Shown here: in pieces, positions 42,988-53,127 of the stretch
Numbering within the stretch: the stretch's first letter is position 1
Layout of the letters: each line of letters starts with the position of its first letter
Source: Holophaga foetida DSM 6591
GTDB taxonomy: Bacteria > Acidobacteriota > Holophagae > Holophagales > Holophagaceae
DNA: 64,000 bases
Assembly: GCF_000242615.2 (NCBI RefSeq)
Contig: NZ_KI912268.1
Location: forward strand, 1,443,725 to 1,507,724
Reading direction: 5' to 3'
Notes under the pieces: model-generated
The model's database searches: none
Seen by the model: the letters and a program-made list of their open reading frames with translations, nothing else
Told to the model about the DNA's origin: nothing
Position numbers and translations under genes: made by a program

Positions 42988-43817
42988 TGCGGGTCCTGAT
43001 CGCGGGAGGCGCCGGTCAGCTGGCCCGAGCCATCCGGGAGACATGGATTGACCACGAACTGATCGTCCCGGCAGAGGCCAGCTTCGATCTGGGTAACCCC
43101 GAGTCCGTTCGCTCCGCCATCCTCGAAGCCAGACCCCAGGTGGTTCTCAACGCTGCCGCCTTCACCCAGGTGGACCGCTGCGAAAGCGAGGTCGAACGGG
43201 CGATGCGGATCAACGGAGAGGCCGTGCGATGGATGGCAGAAGCCGCCGATGAGACAGGAGCCCTGCTTGTCCAGATCAGCACAGACTACGTATTCGATGG
43301 CACCGCCACCCGGCCCTACCGGGAAACGGACCCCACCAATCCGCAGTCCGTCTATGGCAGATCCAAGCTCCTGGGCGAGCATAGTGCCGCCCTCGCCAGA
43401 GAGCACCTCATCGTCCGCACAGCTTGGCTCTATGACGCCTGGGGGAAGAACTTCTACCTCACCATGCGCAACGCCGCGGCCCAGGGCCGCCAACTCAAGG
43501 TCGTGGACGACCAGCGTGGAACCCCCACCACCTGCCGCGCCCTGGCCCGACAGCTCCAGGTAGCCGCTCAGGAAGGCTGGCGAGGCCTGGTGCATGGCAC
43601 CTGCGGAGGGGAGACAAGCTGGCACGGCTTCGCCACGGAGATCTTCCGCCAGACAGGCATCCAGGCCGACTTGAGCCCCTGCCCCACTGCCGATTACCCC
43701 ACACCCGCGACTCGACCGACTTATTCCGTCCTGGACGGTGCTCACCGCTGCGAATTGGGAACCGACCTCATGCCGGATTGGCGGGAAGCCCTTGGGGAAG
43801 TCATCGGGATAGGATAA
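42987..43817 (+). CDS. rmlD: dTDP-4-dehydrorhamnose reductase
   Basis: The 276-aa SDR enzyme has MRVLIAGGAGQLARAI (NADPH loop), VVLNAAAFTQVDRCE and ISTDYVFDG. YGRSKLLGEHSA carries the catalytic Tyr-x3-Lys, and DDQRGTPTTCRALA is a family motif. It makes dTDP-L-rhamnose. It is shorter than E. coli RmlD (299 aa) but all motifs are present. Confidence 0.93.
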   Translation: MRVLIAGGAGQLARAIRETWIDHELIVPAEASFDLGNPESVRSAILEARPQVVLNAAAFTQVDRCESEVERAMRINGEAVRWMAEAADETGALLVQISTDYVFDGTATRPYRETDPTNPQSVYGRSKLLGEHSAALAREHLIVRTAWLYDAWGKNFYLTMRNAAAQGRQLKVVDDQRGTPTTCRALARQLQVAAQEGWRGLVHGTCGGETSWHGFATEIFRQTGIQADLSPCPTADYPTPATRPTYSVLDGAHRCELGTDLMPDWREALGEVIGIG

Positions 43818-43838
43818 TTTAGACAGCAAGGCAGACTT

Positions 43839-44825
43839 ATGCATGAAACCATTCTCGTCACTGGCGGTGCCGGATTCATCGGCTCCAACTTCGTCCACCG
43901 CTGGCACAGGTCCCATCCCGAGGGCCGAATCCTGGTACTGGACAAGCTCACCTACGCTGCAAATCCATCCCATATCGCAGGCCTGGACCGCGTGGAACTG
44001 GTCAAGGGCGATATCCAGAACCGGGAACTGGTGACCCACCTGCTGGATAAGCACGGCATCCGCAAGCTGGTCCACTTCGCCGCCGAGAGCCATGTCGACA
44101 ACAGCATCACCGGCCCGGCCGCCTTCATCCAGACCAATATGGTCGGCACCTTCGGCCTCCTGGACGCCGCTCGGGAAGTATGGGCGGGAGACAAGGACAC
44201 GCGTTTCCTCCACGTCTCCACGGACGAGGTCTATGGTTCACTGGGGGAGACTGGCAAGTTCCACGAAGAGATGGCCTACGCCCCCAACAGCCCCTACAGC
44301 GCCAGCAAGGCTGGCAGCGACCACCTGGTGCGGGCCTACCACCACACCTACGGGCTCCAGACCCTCACGACCAATTGCTCCAACAACTACGGCCCCCGCC
44401 AGCACCCGGAAAAGCTGATTCCCCTGGCCATCAGCCGCATGGCCCAGAACCAGCCCATCCCTGTCTACGGGGATGGGCAGAACATCCGGGACTGGCTTTT
44501 CGTGGAGGACCATTGCACTGCCATCGAAACCGTCATAGCCAAGGGCACTCCTGGCGAAACCTACTGCATCGGCGGTAACAATGAGTGGAAGAACCTCGAC
44601 CTGCTCCACCTCCTCTGCGACCTTGTGGACCAGCAGATGGGACGCCCCGATGGCACCAGCCGAAAGCTCCTGACCTTCGTCAAGGATCGGGCAGGGCATG
44701 ACCAACGATATGCGATCGATGCAAGCAGGATGGAAGCTCTTGGCTGGCACCCGGATCATGCATTCCGCCAAGGGCTCATCAGGACCGTGAAATGGTGTAT
44801 GGACAACAACAGGCAGAACCCATGA
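43839..44825 (+). CDS. rmlB: dTDP-glucose 4,6-dehydratase
   Basis: The 328-aa extended SDR has [41 protein letters not shown] and the catalytic YSASKAGSDHLVRAY. NNYGPRQHPEKLIPLAI and VEDHCTAIETV follow. It converts dTDP-glucose to the 4-keto-6-deoxy sugar that RmlC and RmlD use. The ATGA at its end would couple it to a following glycosyltransferase, which is now a relic. Confidence 0.96.
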   Translation: MHETILVTGGAGFIGSNFVHRWHRSHPEGRILVLDKLTYAANPSHIAGLDRVELVKGDIQNRELVTHLLDKHGIRKLVHFAAESHVDNSITGPAAFIQTNMVGTFGLLDAAREVWAGDKDTRFLHVSTDEVYGSLGETGKFHEEMAYAPNSPYSASKAGSDHLVRAYHHTYGLQTLTTNCSNNYGPRQHPEKLIPLAISRMAQNQPIPVYGDGQNIRDWLFVEDHCTAIETVIAKGTPGETYCIGGNNEWKNLDLLHLLCDLVDQQMGRPDGTSRKLLTFVKDRAGHDQRYAIDASRMEALGWHPDHAFRQGLIRTVKWCMDNNRQNP

Positions 44826-45117
44826 GCACTCCGACCCAACCGATCCGCTTCACCCCCCTCTTCAGGAATCCATGCAGCATGCACCTGCACAAAGACGTGG
44901 GCCAGACCCCCTATCAGCTTCAGAAGCACCGCGGGTTCCAGTCGGAGGTCCTATGCAGCCCCAGCAGGACGCCCTGACAACCCTGATGAACGACGAGCAA
45001 CTATCGGCCTCGTACTCCCAACGGGCAGTCGCCCACTTCAAAAAGAATTTCATTTGGAAAGACCTGCTCAGCAGACTCGCAATCCGCATCGGGAGCCTGC
45101 TGAAGAACAATACGTGA
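44822..45117 (+). pseudogene. Relic of a GT4 glycosyltransferase (internal deletion and frameshift)
   Basis: From the ATG overlapping rmlB, about 42 codons read FRNPCSMHLHKDVGQTPYQLQKHRGF, the usual N-terminus of a GT4 enzyme. That frame stops at 44977. From about 44960 a different frame encodes a typical GT4 C-terminus, TTLMNDEQLSASYSQRAVAHFKKNF followed by WKDLLSRL. The two pieces total about 95 codons, against some 370 expected, so roughly 280 codons have been lost and the frame shifted. Confidence 0.72.
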
Positions 45118-45225
45118 GAAGTGATGTCAGGATGCTGCCCCACTTATGCGTTGGAATCTTCACTACTAAAACAATACAATCACATCTATACACACCGAAT
45201 CACAAACCATACAAATGAGGATCAA

Positions 45226-46173
45226 GTGCGAACCAGCTGCATAATAAATAACTACAATTACAATAGTTACATTATCGATGCAATCAAAAGTGCGCTAGCG
45301 CAAAGTGTTCCATTCGACGAGATCATCGTTGTAGATGACGGATCCACCGATGAATCCCTCCACAGTATCCGCCAATACGTTGGCAACCACGAAAGAGTCA
45401 AAATTATCGCAAAACAGAACCAAGGACAGCTCTCCTGTTTCAACGAAGGATTTTCTAGCTCGATCGGCGACATCATCTTCTTCCTGGATGCGGATGATCT
45501 CTATGAACCCGATTACCTGAAAGAGGCCCTGGCCTATTACGAGAACCATCCGCAATGCGATTTCCTGTTCTTCGCCATGCAGACCTTCGGAACGGAAAGC
45601 CGCTGTCTGAGACCGTACGACGAGGACAAGGACCTCGGGACAGCACTCATGAGGACGCTCCACCTCGGAAGCAAAAGGTGGGTGGGCTCCCCGACCTCTG
45701 CCAATTCCATCCGCCGCTCCATCCTTGAGGAGCTTCTCCCCATGCCCGAGGAATTCCTGAAAGACTGGAAAACCCGGGCCGATGACTGCCTAGTATGGGG
45801 GGCTGCGATGCTTGGAGCTCGCAAGTGCTATTGCGACAAGCCCCTTGTCCGATATCGCTTGCACCAAAATAACAACTTCTATGGAAGGAAATTCCCCTTC
45901 CATGCCGAAGTTCAAAGACTGTTAGTTGTAAACCGTTTTTTCAGCCACATGGGCAGTCGCTACGCGGCGCTTACACCTTACGACATGTATCGAATCACCA
46001 AGCGCGAATTTAAAGAAATCAATAAGCCATCAATCCAAGACATGCGAGACTATTCATCAACAATAATAAGTCTACCTTTGTCGATTGGTAGAAAAATAGA
46101 AACTATCGCATTTTTCACTCGCAAAACACTACAAGAAATAATAAAAACACAATTGACCCCACACCCCCGATAG
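45226..46173 (+). CDS. GT2 family glycosyltransferase, AT-rich ends
   Basis: I chose the GTG at 45226 after GAGG; an upstream in-frame ATG at 45121 would add 35 residues unlike the family. The 315-aa protein begins TSCIINNYNYNSYIIDAIKSALAQ. It has EIIVVDDGSTDES and the DXD motif IFFLDADDLYEPDYL, and a C-terminal helical region rich in Ile and Lys. The first 200 and last 250 bases are markedly AT-rich while the middle is GC-rich, so the gene looks mosaic or recently acquired. Confidence 0.85.
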   Translation: MRTSCIINNYNYNSYIIDAIKSALAQSVPFDEIIVVDDGSTDESLHSIRQYVGNHERVKIIAKQNQGQLSCFNEGFSSSIGDIIFFLDADDLYEPDYLKEALAYYENHPQCDFLFFAMQTFGTESRCLRPYDEDKDLGTALMRTLHLGSKRWVGSPTSANSIRRSILEELLPMPEEFLKDWKTRADDCLVWGAAMLGARKCYCDKPLVRYRLHQNNNFYGRKFPFHAEVQRLLVVNRFFSHMGSRYAALTPYDMYRITKREFKEINKPSIQDMRDYSSTIISLPLSIGRKIETIAFFTRKTLQEIIKTQLTPHPR

Positions 46174-46250
46174 CCGACATCAACGAGATTCAAGGCACAC
46201 TATTCCAATAAATAAATCGACAATACAATTTGGGTCGTTCAGGAGTTTCT

Positions 46251-47240
46251 ATGCAGCGCATTCTAGTCACTGGTGGAGCCGGTTTCCTCGGATCCCATCT
46301 CTGCGAACGCCTCCTGGCGCAGGGCCACGACGTCCTGTGCGTGGACAACTACTTCACCGGAAGGAAATCCAACATCGCCCACCTGCTGGACAATCCGCGG
46401 TTCGAGGCGCTCCGACACGACATCACACTCCCCCTGCAGATGGAGGTAGATCAGATCTACAACCTCGCCTGCCCAGCCTCTCCCATCCACTACCAGTTCG
46501 ACCCAGTCCAGACCATCAAGACCTGCGTCCATGGGGCCATCAATGTCCTGGAGCTGGCCCGCCGCACGGGGGCCCGCATCCTTCAGGCCAGTACCTCCGA
46601 AGTCTATGGGGATCCCAGTGTGCATCCACAGACCGAGGATTACTGGGGCAATGTCAACCCCATCGGCCTACGAAGCTGCTACGACGAAGGCAAGCGCTGC
46701 GCCGAGAGCCTCTTCTTCAGCTACCACCGCCAGTACGGCGTTGACATCCGAGTTCCGCGGATATTTAACACCTACGGCCCCAGGATGCACGAAAAAGACG
46801 GACGGGTCGTCTCCAACTTCATTGTCCAGGCCTTGAAGGGAGAGCCCATCACCATCTATGGGAATGGATCGCAGACCCGCTCCTTCTGCTACGTGGACGA
46901 CCTGATCGAGGGCCTCATCGCCCTCATGGAAAACGAAGCCAGCCGGGCGGTGCCCGTCAACCTGGGCAACCCAAAGGAGTTCACGATCCGCGAGCTCGCC
47001 GAGGCAACCATTGAGCTCTGCAATTCCAGTTCAGAGCTCACCCTGGCCCCGCTGCCCCATGATGACCCCAAGCAGCGGCAACCCGACATCCGACTGGCCA
47101 TGGGCAACCTGAACTGGAGGCCTACCGTAGCGCTTCACGAGGGCTTGACCCTCACCATCGCGGATTTCCAGACACGACTCACCCCCAGAAGGAAGCAGTT
47201 GGAACTGTGTGGCGCAGTCCTGGGCCGAATAGATGCCTGA
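46251..47240 (+). CDS. UDP-glucuronate decarboxylase/UDP-xylose synthase-like SDR, copy 1
   Basis: The ATG at 46251 follows AGGAG (329 aa). The extended SDR has [59 protein letters not shown] and [15 protein letters not shown] carrying the Yxxx[20 protein letters not shown] follows. These features match the UXS family that makes UDP-xylose from UDP-glucuronate. A closely similar second copy is at 50052. It supplies pentose for the surface polysaccharide. Confidence 0.9.
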   Translation: MQRILVTGGAGFLGSHLCERLLAQGHDVLCVDNYFTGRKSNIAHLLDNPRFEALRHDITLPLQMEVDQIYNLACPASPIHYQFDPVQTIKTCVHGAINVLELARRTGARILQASTSEVYGDPSVHPQTEDYWGNVNPIGLRSCYDEGKRCAESLFFSYHRQYGVDIRVPRIFNTYGPRMHEKDGRVVSNFIVQALKGEPITIYGNGSQTRSFCYVDDLIEGLIALMENEASRAVPVNLGNPKEFTIRELAEATIELCNSSSELTLAPLPHDDPKQRQPDIRLAMGNLNWRPTVALHEGLTLTIADFQTRLTPRRKQLELCGAVLGRIDA

Positions 47241-47306
47241 TGTGTGATTCGAGGACATTCGCCCGAACCACGAAGGGTCTGTCATTCGAGGGAGCGACGC
47301 GGGGAT

Positions 47307-49997
47307 ATGAGCATTTCTCACAACACCAGCAAGGCCAGTCTGACATCCAGATTGAGCAGGGAATGGCAACGTTTCACAAGACGCCTCGGACTCCAGCAAA
47401 GGCCATCCATCCGGCCATATAAGCCCGAAGGTCTGATATCAGACGAATTGTCAGCGCTGCTCGTTCACACCCCCCCCGCACATGAAAACCTCGCAAGGCT
47501 CTTCACATCAAAGCCCGAAGAGAATCCAATCGTAAGCGTTGTCATTCCAGCATTCAATCGAGCCGAATCCACAACCCGAACCCTGCTGGCCCTGGCCATC
47601 CTCCCGGATCGGACTCCGCGCGAGATCATCCTTGTGGACGACCATTCCTCGGATGAAACCCAACAACGGTTCCAGCACCTGCCTGGAATCCGATATGCCC
47701 GGAACCCGGTCAACAAAGGATTCGGGCACTCATGCAACGCTGGGGCAGAACTCGCCAGAGGGAAAGTCCTATGGTTTCTCAATAATGATACCCTGCCACT
47801 ACCTGGATCCCTCGATTCCCTGGTAGAGGCGTGGCAAAGCGATCAATCCGCCGGAATGGTGGGTTCAAAGCTCCTGTTCCCCAGCGGCGAGATCCAGGAG
47901 GCCGGATCGACGCTCCGATCTGACGGCCACGCCGGGAATCTCGGCCGAGGGAACAGTCACTTCCACCCGACCTATTCCTACCGCACTCTCCCGGCCTATT
48001 GCTCAGCGGCCTCCCTGCTGGTGCCCCGGGATCTGTTCATCGAGCTTGGCGGTTTCGACCGGAGGTACTCCCCGGCCTATTACGAAGATACGGACCTGGC
48101 GATGCAAGTCCAGCGATTGGGCCTCAAGGTCATCTACCAGCCAGCCTCCCAGGTCATCCATGAAGGGGGGGGAACCTGTGGCCGGGACACCTCCAGCGGA
48201 GTCAAGGCCCATCAAATCTTGAATCAGATCAAGTTCAGGAGCAAATGGGACAGGATTCTGAACCGCTCCTTCCCCTCGGACTTCCGGGGTGAGACATCCG
48301 ACAGGAGAACGCGCCCGGAAGCCCTGGTGATCGATTCGCAGCTTCCCAAACCTGACCAGGACAGCGGCTCCATCGACATGTTCAACACCCTCAAGATCCT
48401 GGTGGACCTTGGCTACAATGTAACATTTACAGACACTAGACAAAGATTTGACCCACACTACACCAGGGTCATGCAGAAGCTGGGCATACACTGCCTTTAC
48501 GCGAATGACGACCAGACGATTGGATCCCACCTCAAGACCCACAGCAGCACCATAAGCTTGGTGTTCCTGGCACGGCCGGAGGTGGCGGACGAGTGGATGG
48601 ACAGAATCCGGAAGGCAGTGCCTGCTGCAAAGATCATCTACGACACGGTGGACCTGCACCACCTGAGGCTGGAGCGTCAGGCCCGCCTTGATGGTTCAAG
48701 AAAGACGCTCAGGAGCGCCAACCATTTCCGCAAGCTTGAATTCAAGATCATGCGGAAAGCTGATGCCACCCTTGTCCGAAGCACCACTGAGCAGTCCCTA
48801 CTCGAAACGAGTGTAAATGGGGTTCCCGCCACACTGTTCCCATTGACAAGGGAAATCCCCCCACTCGACATCCGAGATGCCTCCAAACGTTCCGGCCTGC
48901 TTTTCATCGGCGGCTTCCGGCACACCCCGAATGTTGACGCCATAGCCTATTTCATCTCCAGCGTCTGGCCACGGGTGCTGCGGGAACGCCCGGAAACGAC
49001 GCTCACCATCGTGGGCAGCAACACTCCTCCCAAAATCCAGCAACTGGCCAGCCCCAGCGTTCATGTTCTGGGGTACGTCGCAGACCTGGCACTCCCGTAC
49101 CGGGAGGCCCGGGTTGCCATAGCCCCCCTTCGCTATGGCGCAGGCCTGAAAGGGAAGGTTGCTGAAGCGATGCTGTTCGGGGTCCCCTGCGTTACGACTC
49201 CGATCGGCGCCGAAGGGATGCCAGCCAAGCACGGAAAAGAGATCATGATCGCCAGGGAACCCGAGGAGATGGCCCACCAGATACTCTCCCTGTTGAGTGA
49301 TGATGATCTATGGCGTGAAATCTCGAATAACGGACGCCACCTGGCCACCCAGCTCTTTTCCAGGGAATCCAACACCCTTCGCATGGCGAACCTGCTCGCC
49401 GACCTCGGCCTTCCTCCCCTGAGCGCCAGTTGCCCCCTGTGCAGTTACCAGGGGACTTTTGCCCCCCTTGCGAGCCCGGATTGGAGCCGTGAACCGAAAT
49501 GCCCGAGATGCGGGGCTTCTCCGAACCTCCGCATCGCAGCAAAAGCGATCCTGGACGAGTGTTTCCCGGGAGAGGATTTCCTGGGGAACGCCTTCAGTTC
49601 CGCACAAATGGAAGAGACCATCTCGTCTGTAGGTATTCCGGACAGCGTGCGTGAGCAGCATTATCCATGGTGTCGCCCCCATCCGGCTCACACCCCGCAC
49701 AGGGCCATCATCTTCCATGACCCGGACGGAGCCAACGACCTCGATGTTGCGGAACTCGCCTGCATTGCAGACTCCTTGAGCAACAAGGGATGCCTTGCCC
49801 TGGTGATCCCCTATGACCCCTGGAGCCCCACTACGACCAAATCCAGAGAAGGAACCAGGCATGGGCGCGACTTCCTCCAGCGCCTCCACAAGGCTGGCCT
49901 CGACGGCGAGTGCCTGTGGCTTCCAAGGGTAGAGCTGGGCGCCCTGGCTCCGATGACCTGGCTGGCCTGGCCCCAGCCAAGCCTGCACCACGATTGA
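47307..49997 (+). CDS. Bifunctional GT2-GT4 glycosyltransferase with C-terminal zinc-ribbon/methyltransferase-like domain
   Basis: The 896-aa product contains a GT2 domain (about 72-290: VSVVIPAFNRAEST, LVDDHSSDET, FLNNDTLPLPGSL) and a GT4-like domain (about 330-700: GLLFIGGFRHTPNVDAI, IAPLRYGAGLKGKVAEAMLFG). Its C-terminal region begins at about 710 with a zinc ribbon CPLCSYQ...CPRCG. The last 100 residues resemble the end of a SAM methyltransferase, but the SAM-binding glycine loop is not visible. Such long enzymes extend polysaccharide repeats. It is flanked by the two UXS copies. Confidence 0.85.
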   Translation: MSISHNTSKASLTSRLSREWQRFTRRLGLQQRPSIRPYKPEGLISDELSALLVHTPPAHENLARLFTSKPEENPIVSVVIPAFNRAESTTRTLLALAILPDRTPREIILVDDHSSDETQQRFQHLPGIRYARNPVNKGFGHSCNAGAELARGKVLWFLNNDTLPLPGSLDSLVEAWQSDQSAGMVGSKLLFPSGEIQEAGSTLRSDGHAGNLGRGNSHFHPTYSYRTLPAYCSAASLLVPRDLFIELGGFDRRYSPAYYEDTDLAMQVQRLGLKVIYQPASQVIHEGGGTCGRDTSSGVKAHQILNQIKFRSKWDRILNRSFPSDFRGETSDRRTRPEALVIDSQLPKPDQDSGSIDMFNTLKILVDLGYNVTFTDTRQRFDPHYTRVMQKLGIHCLYANDDQTIGSHLKTHSSTISLVFLARPEVADEWMDRIRKAVPAAKIIYDTVDLHHLRLERQARLDGSRKTLRSANHFRKLEFKIMRKADATLVRSTTEQSLLETSVNGVPATLFPLTREIPPLDIRDASKRSGLLFIGGFRHTPNVDAIAYFISSVWPRVLRERPETTLTIVGSNTPPKIQQLASPSVHVLGYVADLALPYREARVAIAPLRYGAGLKGKVAEAMLFGVPCVTTPIGAEGMPAKHGKEIMIAREPEEMAHQILSLLSDDDLWREISNNGRHLATQLFSRESNTLRMANLLADLGLPPLSASCPLCSYQGTFAPLASPDWSREPKCPRCGASPNLRIAAKAILDECFPGEDFLGNAFSSAQMEETISSVGIPDSVREQHYPWCRPHPAHTPHRAIIFHDPDGANDLDVAELACIADSLSNKGCLALVIPYDPWSPTTTKSREGTRHGRDFLQRLHKAGLDGECLWLPRVELGALAPMTWLAWPQPSLHHD

Positions 49998-50051
49998 TAC
50001 ATGTCATCCAGGCTGGGCACACTGGAATCCGCATAGGCGCCGGGAGAGAAC

Positions 50052-51020
50052 ATGCAGCGAATCATGGTCACTGGAGGGGCGGGATTCCTGGGCTCTCACC
50101 TGTGCGAACGCCTCCTGGCCCTCGGACACGAGGTGCTGTGCGTGGACAACTATTTCACAGGCAGGAAGGGCAATATCACCCACCTGATGAGAAACCCCCG
50201 ATTCGAAGCCCTCAGACACGACATCACCCTCCCACTCCAAGTGGAGGTGGATCAGATCTATAACCTGGCCTGCCCGGCCTCCCCCATCCACTACCAGTTC
50301 GATCCAGTCCAGACGATCAAGACCTGCGTTCACGGCGCGATCAATGTGCTCGACCTGGCCCGACGCACAAAGGCGAGAATCCTTCAGGCAAGCACCTCCG
50401 AGGTGTACGGCGATCCCTCCGTCCACCCCCAGAGTGAATCCTACTGGGGCAATGTAAACCCCATCGGGTTGCGCAGTTGCTACGATGAAGGCAAGCGGTG
50501 TGCCGAGAGCCTTTTCTTCAGCTACCACCGCCAGTACGGCGTTGACATCCGGGTACCGCGGATCTTCAACACCTACGGCCCCAGGATGCATGAACATGAT
50601 GGCCGGGTGATTTCCAATTTCATCGTCCAGGCTCTGCAGGGCAACCCCATCACCGTGTATGGCACCGGGAATCAGACCCGCTCCTTCTGTTACGTGGACG
50701 ATACGGTGGATGGGCTCATCGCCCTGATGAGTGATGAGGTCCGTCCCCCGGGGCCGGTCAACCTTGGCAATCCCCAGGAATACACGATCCGGGAGCTCGC
50801 GGAGCGGATCATAGCCCTTTGCCACTCCAGCTCAAGACTCACGATGGCGCCCCTGCCCCATGACGACCCGCAGCAGCGCAAACCCAACGTCGAACAGGCC
50901 CGGCAACTCATCGGATGGCATCCGGCCATCGATCTGGACACAGGCCTTTCCCGCACCATCAGCGATTTCCGGAAACGCCTCGTCACCTGCGATGAAGCCT
51001 TGGCGTTGTCAGAACCGTAA
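50052..51020 (+). CDS. UDP-glucuronate decarboxylase/UDP-xylose synthase-like SDR, copy 2
   Basis: The 322-aa protein is a close paralogue of the one at 46251. Motifs are the same ([50 protein letters not shown]), and long stretches are identical at DNA level (for example around 50,520-50,600 against 46,719-46,799). The divergence is mostly C-terminal. It follows the long glycosyltransferase by 54 bases. The duplication gives a direct repeat around that gene. Confidence 0.9.
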   Translation: MQRIMVTGGAGFLGSHLCERLLALGHEVLCVDNYFTGRKGNITHLMRNPRFEALRHDITLPLQVEVDQIYNLACPASPIHYQFDPVQTIKTCVHGAINVLDLARRTKARILQASTSEVYGDPSVHPQSESYWGNVNPIGLRSCYDEGKRCAESLFFSYHRQYGVDIRVPRIFNTYGPRMHEHDGRVISNFIVQALQGNPITVYGTGNQTRSFCYVDDTVDGLIALMSDEVRPPGPVNLGNPQEYTIRELAERIIALCHSSSRLTMAPLPHDDPQQRKPNVEQARQLIGWHPAIDLDTGLSRTISDFRKRLVTCDEALALSEP

Positions 51021-51069
51021 AAACGGGAGGTGTGGCCCGAACCTCAACACTGGATCCGAGGTCCCTCAC

Positions 51070-51993
51070 TCAAGCTTGGCTGGGCAGCCCCCCCTCCTTC
51101 GGCTGCGTCTTGAACCTCCGGTGCATCCAGAACCACCAGGCAGGGTCCTGGCGGACCTCGTCCTCAATGCAGCGGGTCATGAGCTGGGTCGCAGTCCAGG
51201 TGTCCTGCTCGGGATTGCCGGTCCTGGGTGCGTGGAAGGGAGGGCGGATCAGGACGGTCACGGTGCCATCGGGGTGGACCCGATTGAAGATGGGGAGGAT
51301 GGGAAGGTCGTAGCGGGTTGCCAGCATCCCTGCAGTGGGAAAGGTGGAGGCCCAGCGACCGAAGAACTGGGTGAAGACGCCATTTTTCAGGGCATCCTGG
51401 TCCAGCAGGAAGCCGATGGCCTTGCCCTGCTTGAGGGCCTTGAGGGATTCCCGGACAGCGCCATTCTTGGCGATCACCGAGTTTCCGAAACGCCCCCGGA
51501 GCCCGCTGAGGTGGGGCTCAAGCAGGGGGTTGTCCAGCTCCCGCCCGATGACCGCGAGGGGACGCCCCTCCAGGCTGAGCCCCAGAGCCATAAGCTCCCA
51601 GTTGCCGAAGTGCCCCGTGAGGGCAATGGTGCCCTTCCCCTCGGCGGCAGCCGCGTCGAAGTGCTCAAGCCCCTCAATGCGCACCAGTTCCCGGATGCGT
51701 TCCGGCTCCAGGGTCAGCATCCGCAAGGTCGCCATGAGCATGGAACCGAAGTTGGCAAAGCACTGTTTGGTCAGCCTCCGGACCTCGGACTCCTCTAGCC
51801 CGAGGTCCGACTCCCGCAGGTTGCGTCGGACAATGCGGCGATGGGCGGGATCGAGGAACCAGACCAGTCGCCCCAGGGCGGCCCCCAGGCGGCAGGCGCC
51901 TCCCCAGGAGAAGGCGCGCATCGAGACTTCCGCGGCCTTGAAGAGGCTGAATTCGATCCAGTGTTTGAGATTGGGACGTGTGTTGCAGGCCAT
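51070..51993 (-). CDS. Lipid A biosynthesis acyltransferase (LpxL/HtrB-like)
   Basis: The 307-aa protein has the acyltransferase motif TGHFGNWELM (H-x4-E), followed by VIGRELDNPLLEPHL, GFLLDQDALKNGVFTQFFGR and the C-terminal DPAWWFWMHRRFK. The N-terminus has a hydrophobic stretch. This family transfers acyl chains to Kdo-lipid A, or to other lipids. It is on the minus strand, downstream of the heptosyltransferase-like gene (about 30 bases between them). Confidence 0.9.
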   Translation of the reverse strand: MACNTRPNLKHWIEFSLFKAAEVSMRAFSWGGACRLGAALGRLVWFLDPAHRRIVRRNLRESDLGLEESEVRRLTKQCFANFGSMLMATLRMLTLEPERIRELVRIEGLEHFDAAAAEGKGTIALTGHFGNWELMALGLSLEGRPLAVIGRELDNPLLEPHLSGLRGRFGNSVIAKNGAVRESLKALKQGKAIGFLLDQDALKNGVFTQFFGRWASTFPTAGMLATRYDLPILPIFNRVHPDGTVTVLIRPPFHAPRTGNPEQDTWTATQLMTRCIEDEVRQDPAWWFWMHRRFKTQPKEGGLPSQA

Positions 51994-52026
51994 GAAATCC
52001 TTGATGAATCCGAGCAGGCGGGGTCC

Positions 52027-53127
52027 TTAGTATCGCACAGCCAGTTCCGAGACGGCCTCCCACACCCGATCGACCTGGATCACCTGCACTCCGCATCCCG
52101 GCGGGGCCACGATCTGGCGCCAGGGAACGGGCCCCACGGGTCGCCACAGGTCCTGGGCTTTGCCCATCCAAGGGCAGAGATTGACCACCCGGGTGCCCAC
52201 CGCATGGCAAAGCTGAAGCAGGGTGATGTCCGGTGTCACCACGACCTGGGCCTTCGCGAGGAGTGCCGCCTGCTCCAGGACTGGCACCCCCGAGGGATAG
52301 ACTTCGACACCGGGAAACCGGGATTTGAGTCGCCCAGCCATGGCCTCCCCTTGCCGATCGCAGAGCAGCAGCACCTTGAAGCCCAGGTGCATTCTGATCA
52401 GCGGGATGAGCTCCGCATAAGCCCCCTCGGCCCATTGGCAGACGGCCTCCCGGGTGAAGCAGTGGAGAGCGACAAAGGGTTCCTCCGCCATCCCAAGAAG
52501 TTGCAGAGTCCTCAAGGCCGCTTCCGAATGCCGTGGATCGGTCACCAGCGTTGGATCCAGATCCGTAAGGTCCGCGTATCCATTGAATGCGTCGGCCACC
52601 ATCATCGGCAGCTTCTCCCAGATGGAATGCCCGCGGTTGGTGGACAGGGCCTGGACGTTGTAGAAGACCGAGTGTGCCAGCTTCCGATAGTGCGCCACCT
52701 TGACCGCCTGTTTACCCCCTATGAGGTTGGCGACGGTGCCATTCTCCGAGGTACCGGTGAACATCAGATTCAGGATGAGGTCGTAATTCTGCTTGCGAAG
52801 CGAGGAGATCACCCCCATCCGCCCCAGCCATCCGCTGGGGAATTCGATGGCCGAATCGACATCGGGGCAGGCCTCAGCCAAGGCCAGATTATTCCTCGAA
52901 GCAAGGACATCCAACCGGCACTGGGGTGCCAGACGCTTGATCAGACGGAACGAGGGTAGCGAGGCGACCATGTGCCGGACGCCATCGTGCCTCATCACGA
53001 GCACCCGGCGAACCCGGTAGCCATCTACCTTCTGGTAGTTACCATGGTTACCAAGAGGCCACTTCAGGAGAGAACAGAAGAGGCTGCGGCAGGCTCCTTT
53101 CACGACACTATCAGACCCAGCAGGCAT
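52027..53127 (-). CDS. GT9 family heptosyltransferase-like protein
   Basis: I chose the ATG at 53127 after a GGGGGG run; longer frames reach 53256 but overlap the divergent gene. The 366-aa protein has the GT9 N-domain RRVLVMRHDGVRHMVASLPSFRLIKRL and, in the C-domain, VVVTPDITLLQLCHAVGTRVVNLCPW. Typical GT9 has RxDGxGD at the first motif; here it is RHDGVRHM, a slight variant. It probably adds heptose or a related sugar to the LPS core, with the acyltransferase downstream. The start is uncertain. Confidence 0.82.
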   Translation of the reverse strand: MPAGSDSVVKGACRSLFCSLLKWPLGNHGNYQKVDGYRVRRVLVMRHDGVRHMVASLPSFRLIKRLAPQCRLDVLASRNNLALAEACPDVDSAIEFPSGWLGRMGVISSLRKQNYDLILNLMFTGTSENGTVANLIGGKQAVKVAHYRKLAHSVFYNVQALSTNRGHSIWEKLPMMVADAFNGYADLTDLDPTLVTDPRHSEAALRTLQLLGMAEEPFVALHCFTREAVCQWAEGAYAELIPLIRMHLGFKVLLLCDRQGEAMAGRLKSRFPGVEVYPSGVPVLEQAALLAKAQVVVTPDITLLQLCHAVGTRVVNLCPWMGKAQDLWRPVGPVPWRQIVAPPGCGVQVIQVDRVWEAVSELAVRY

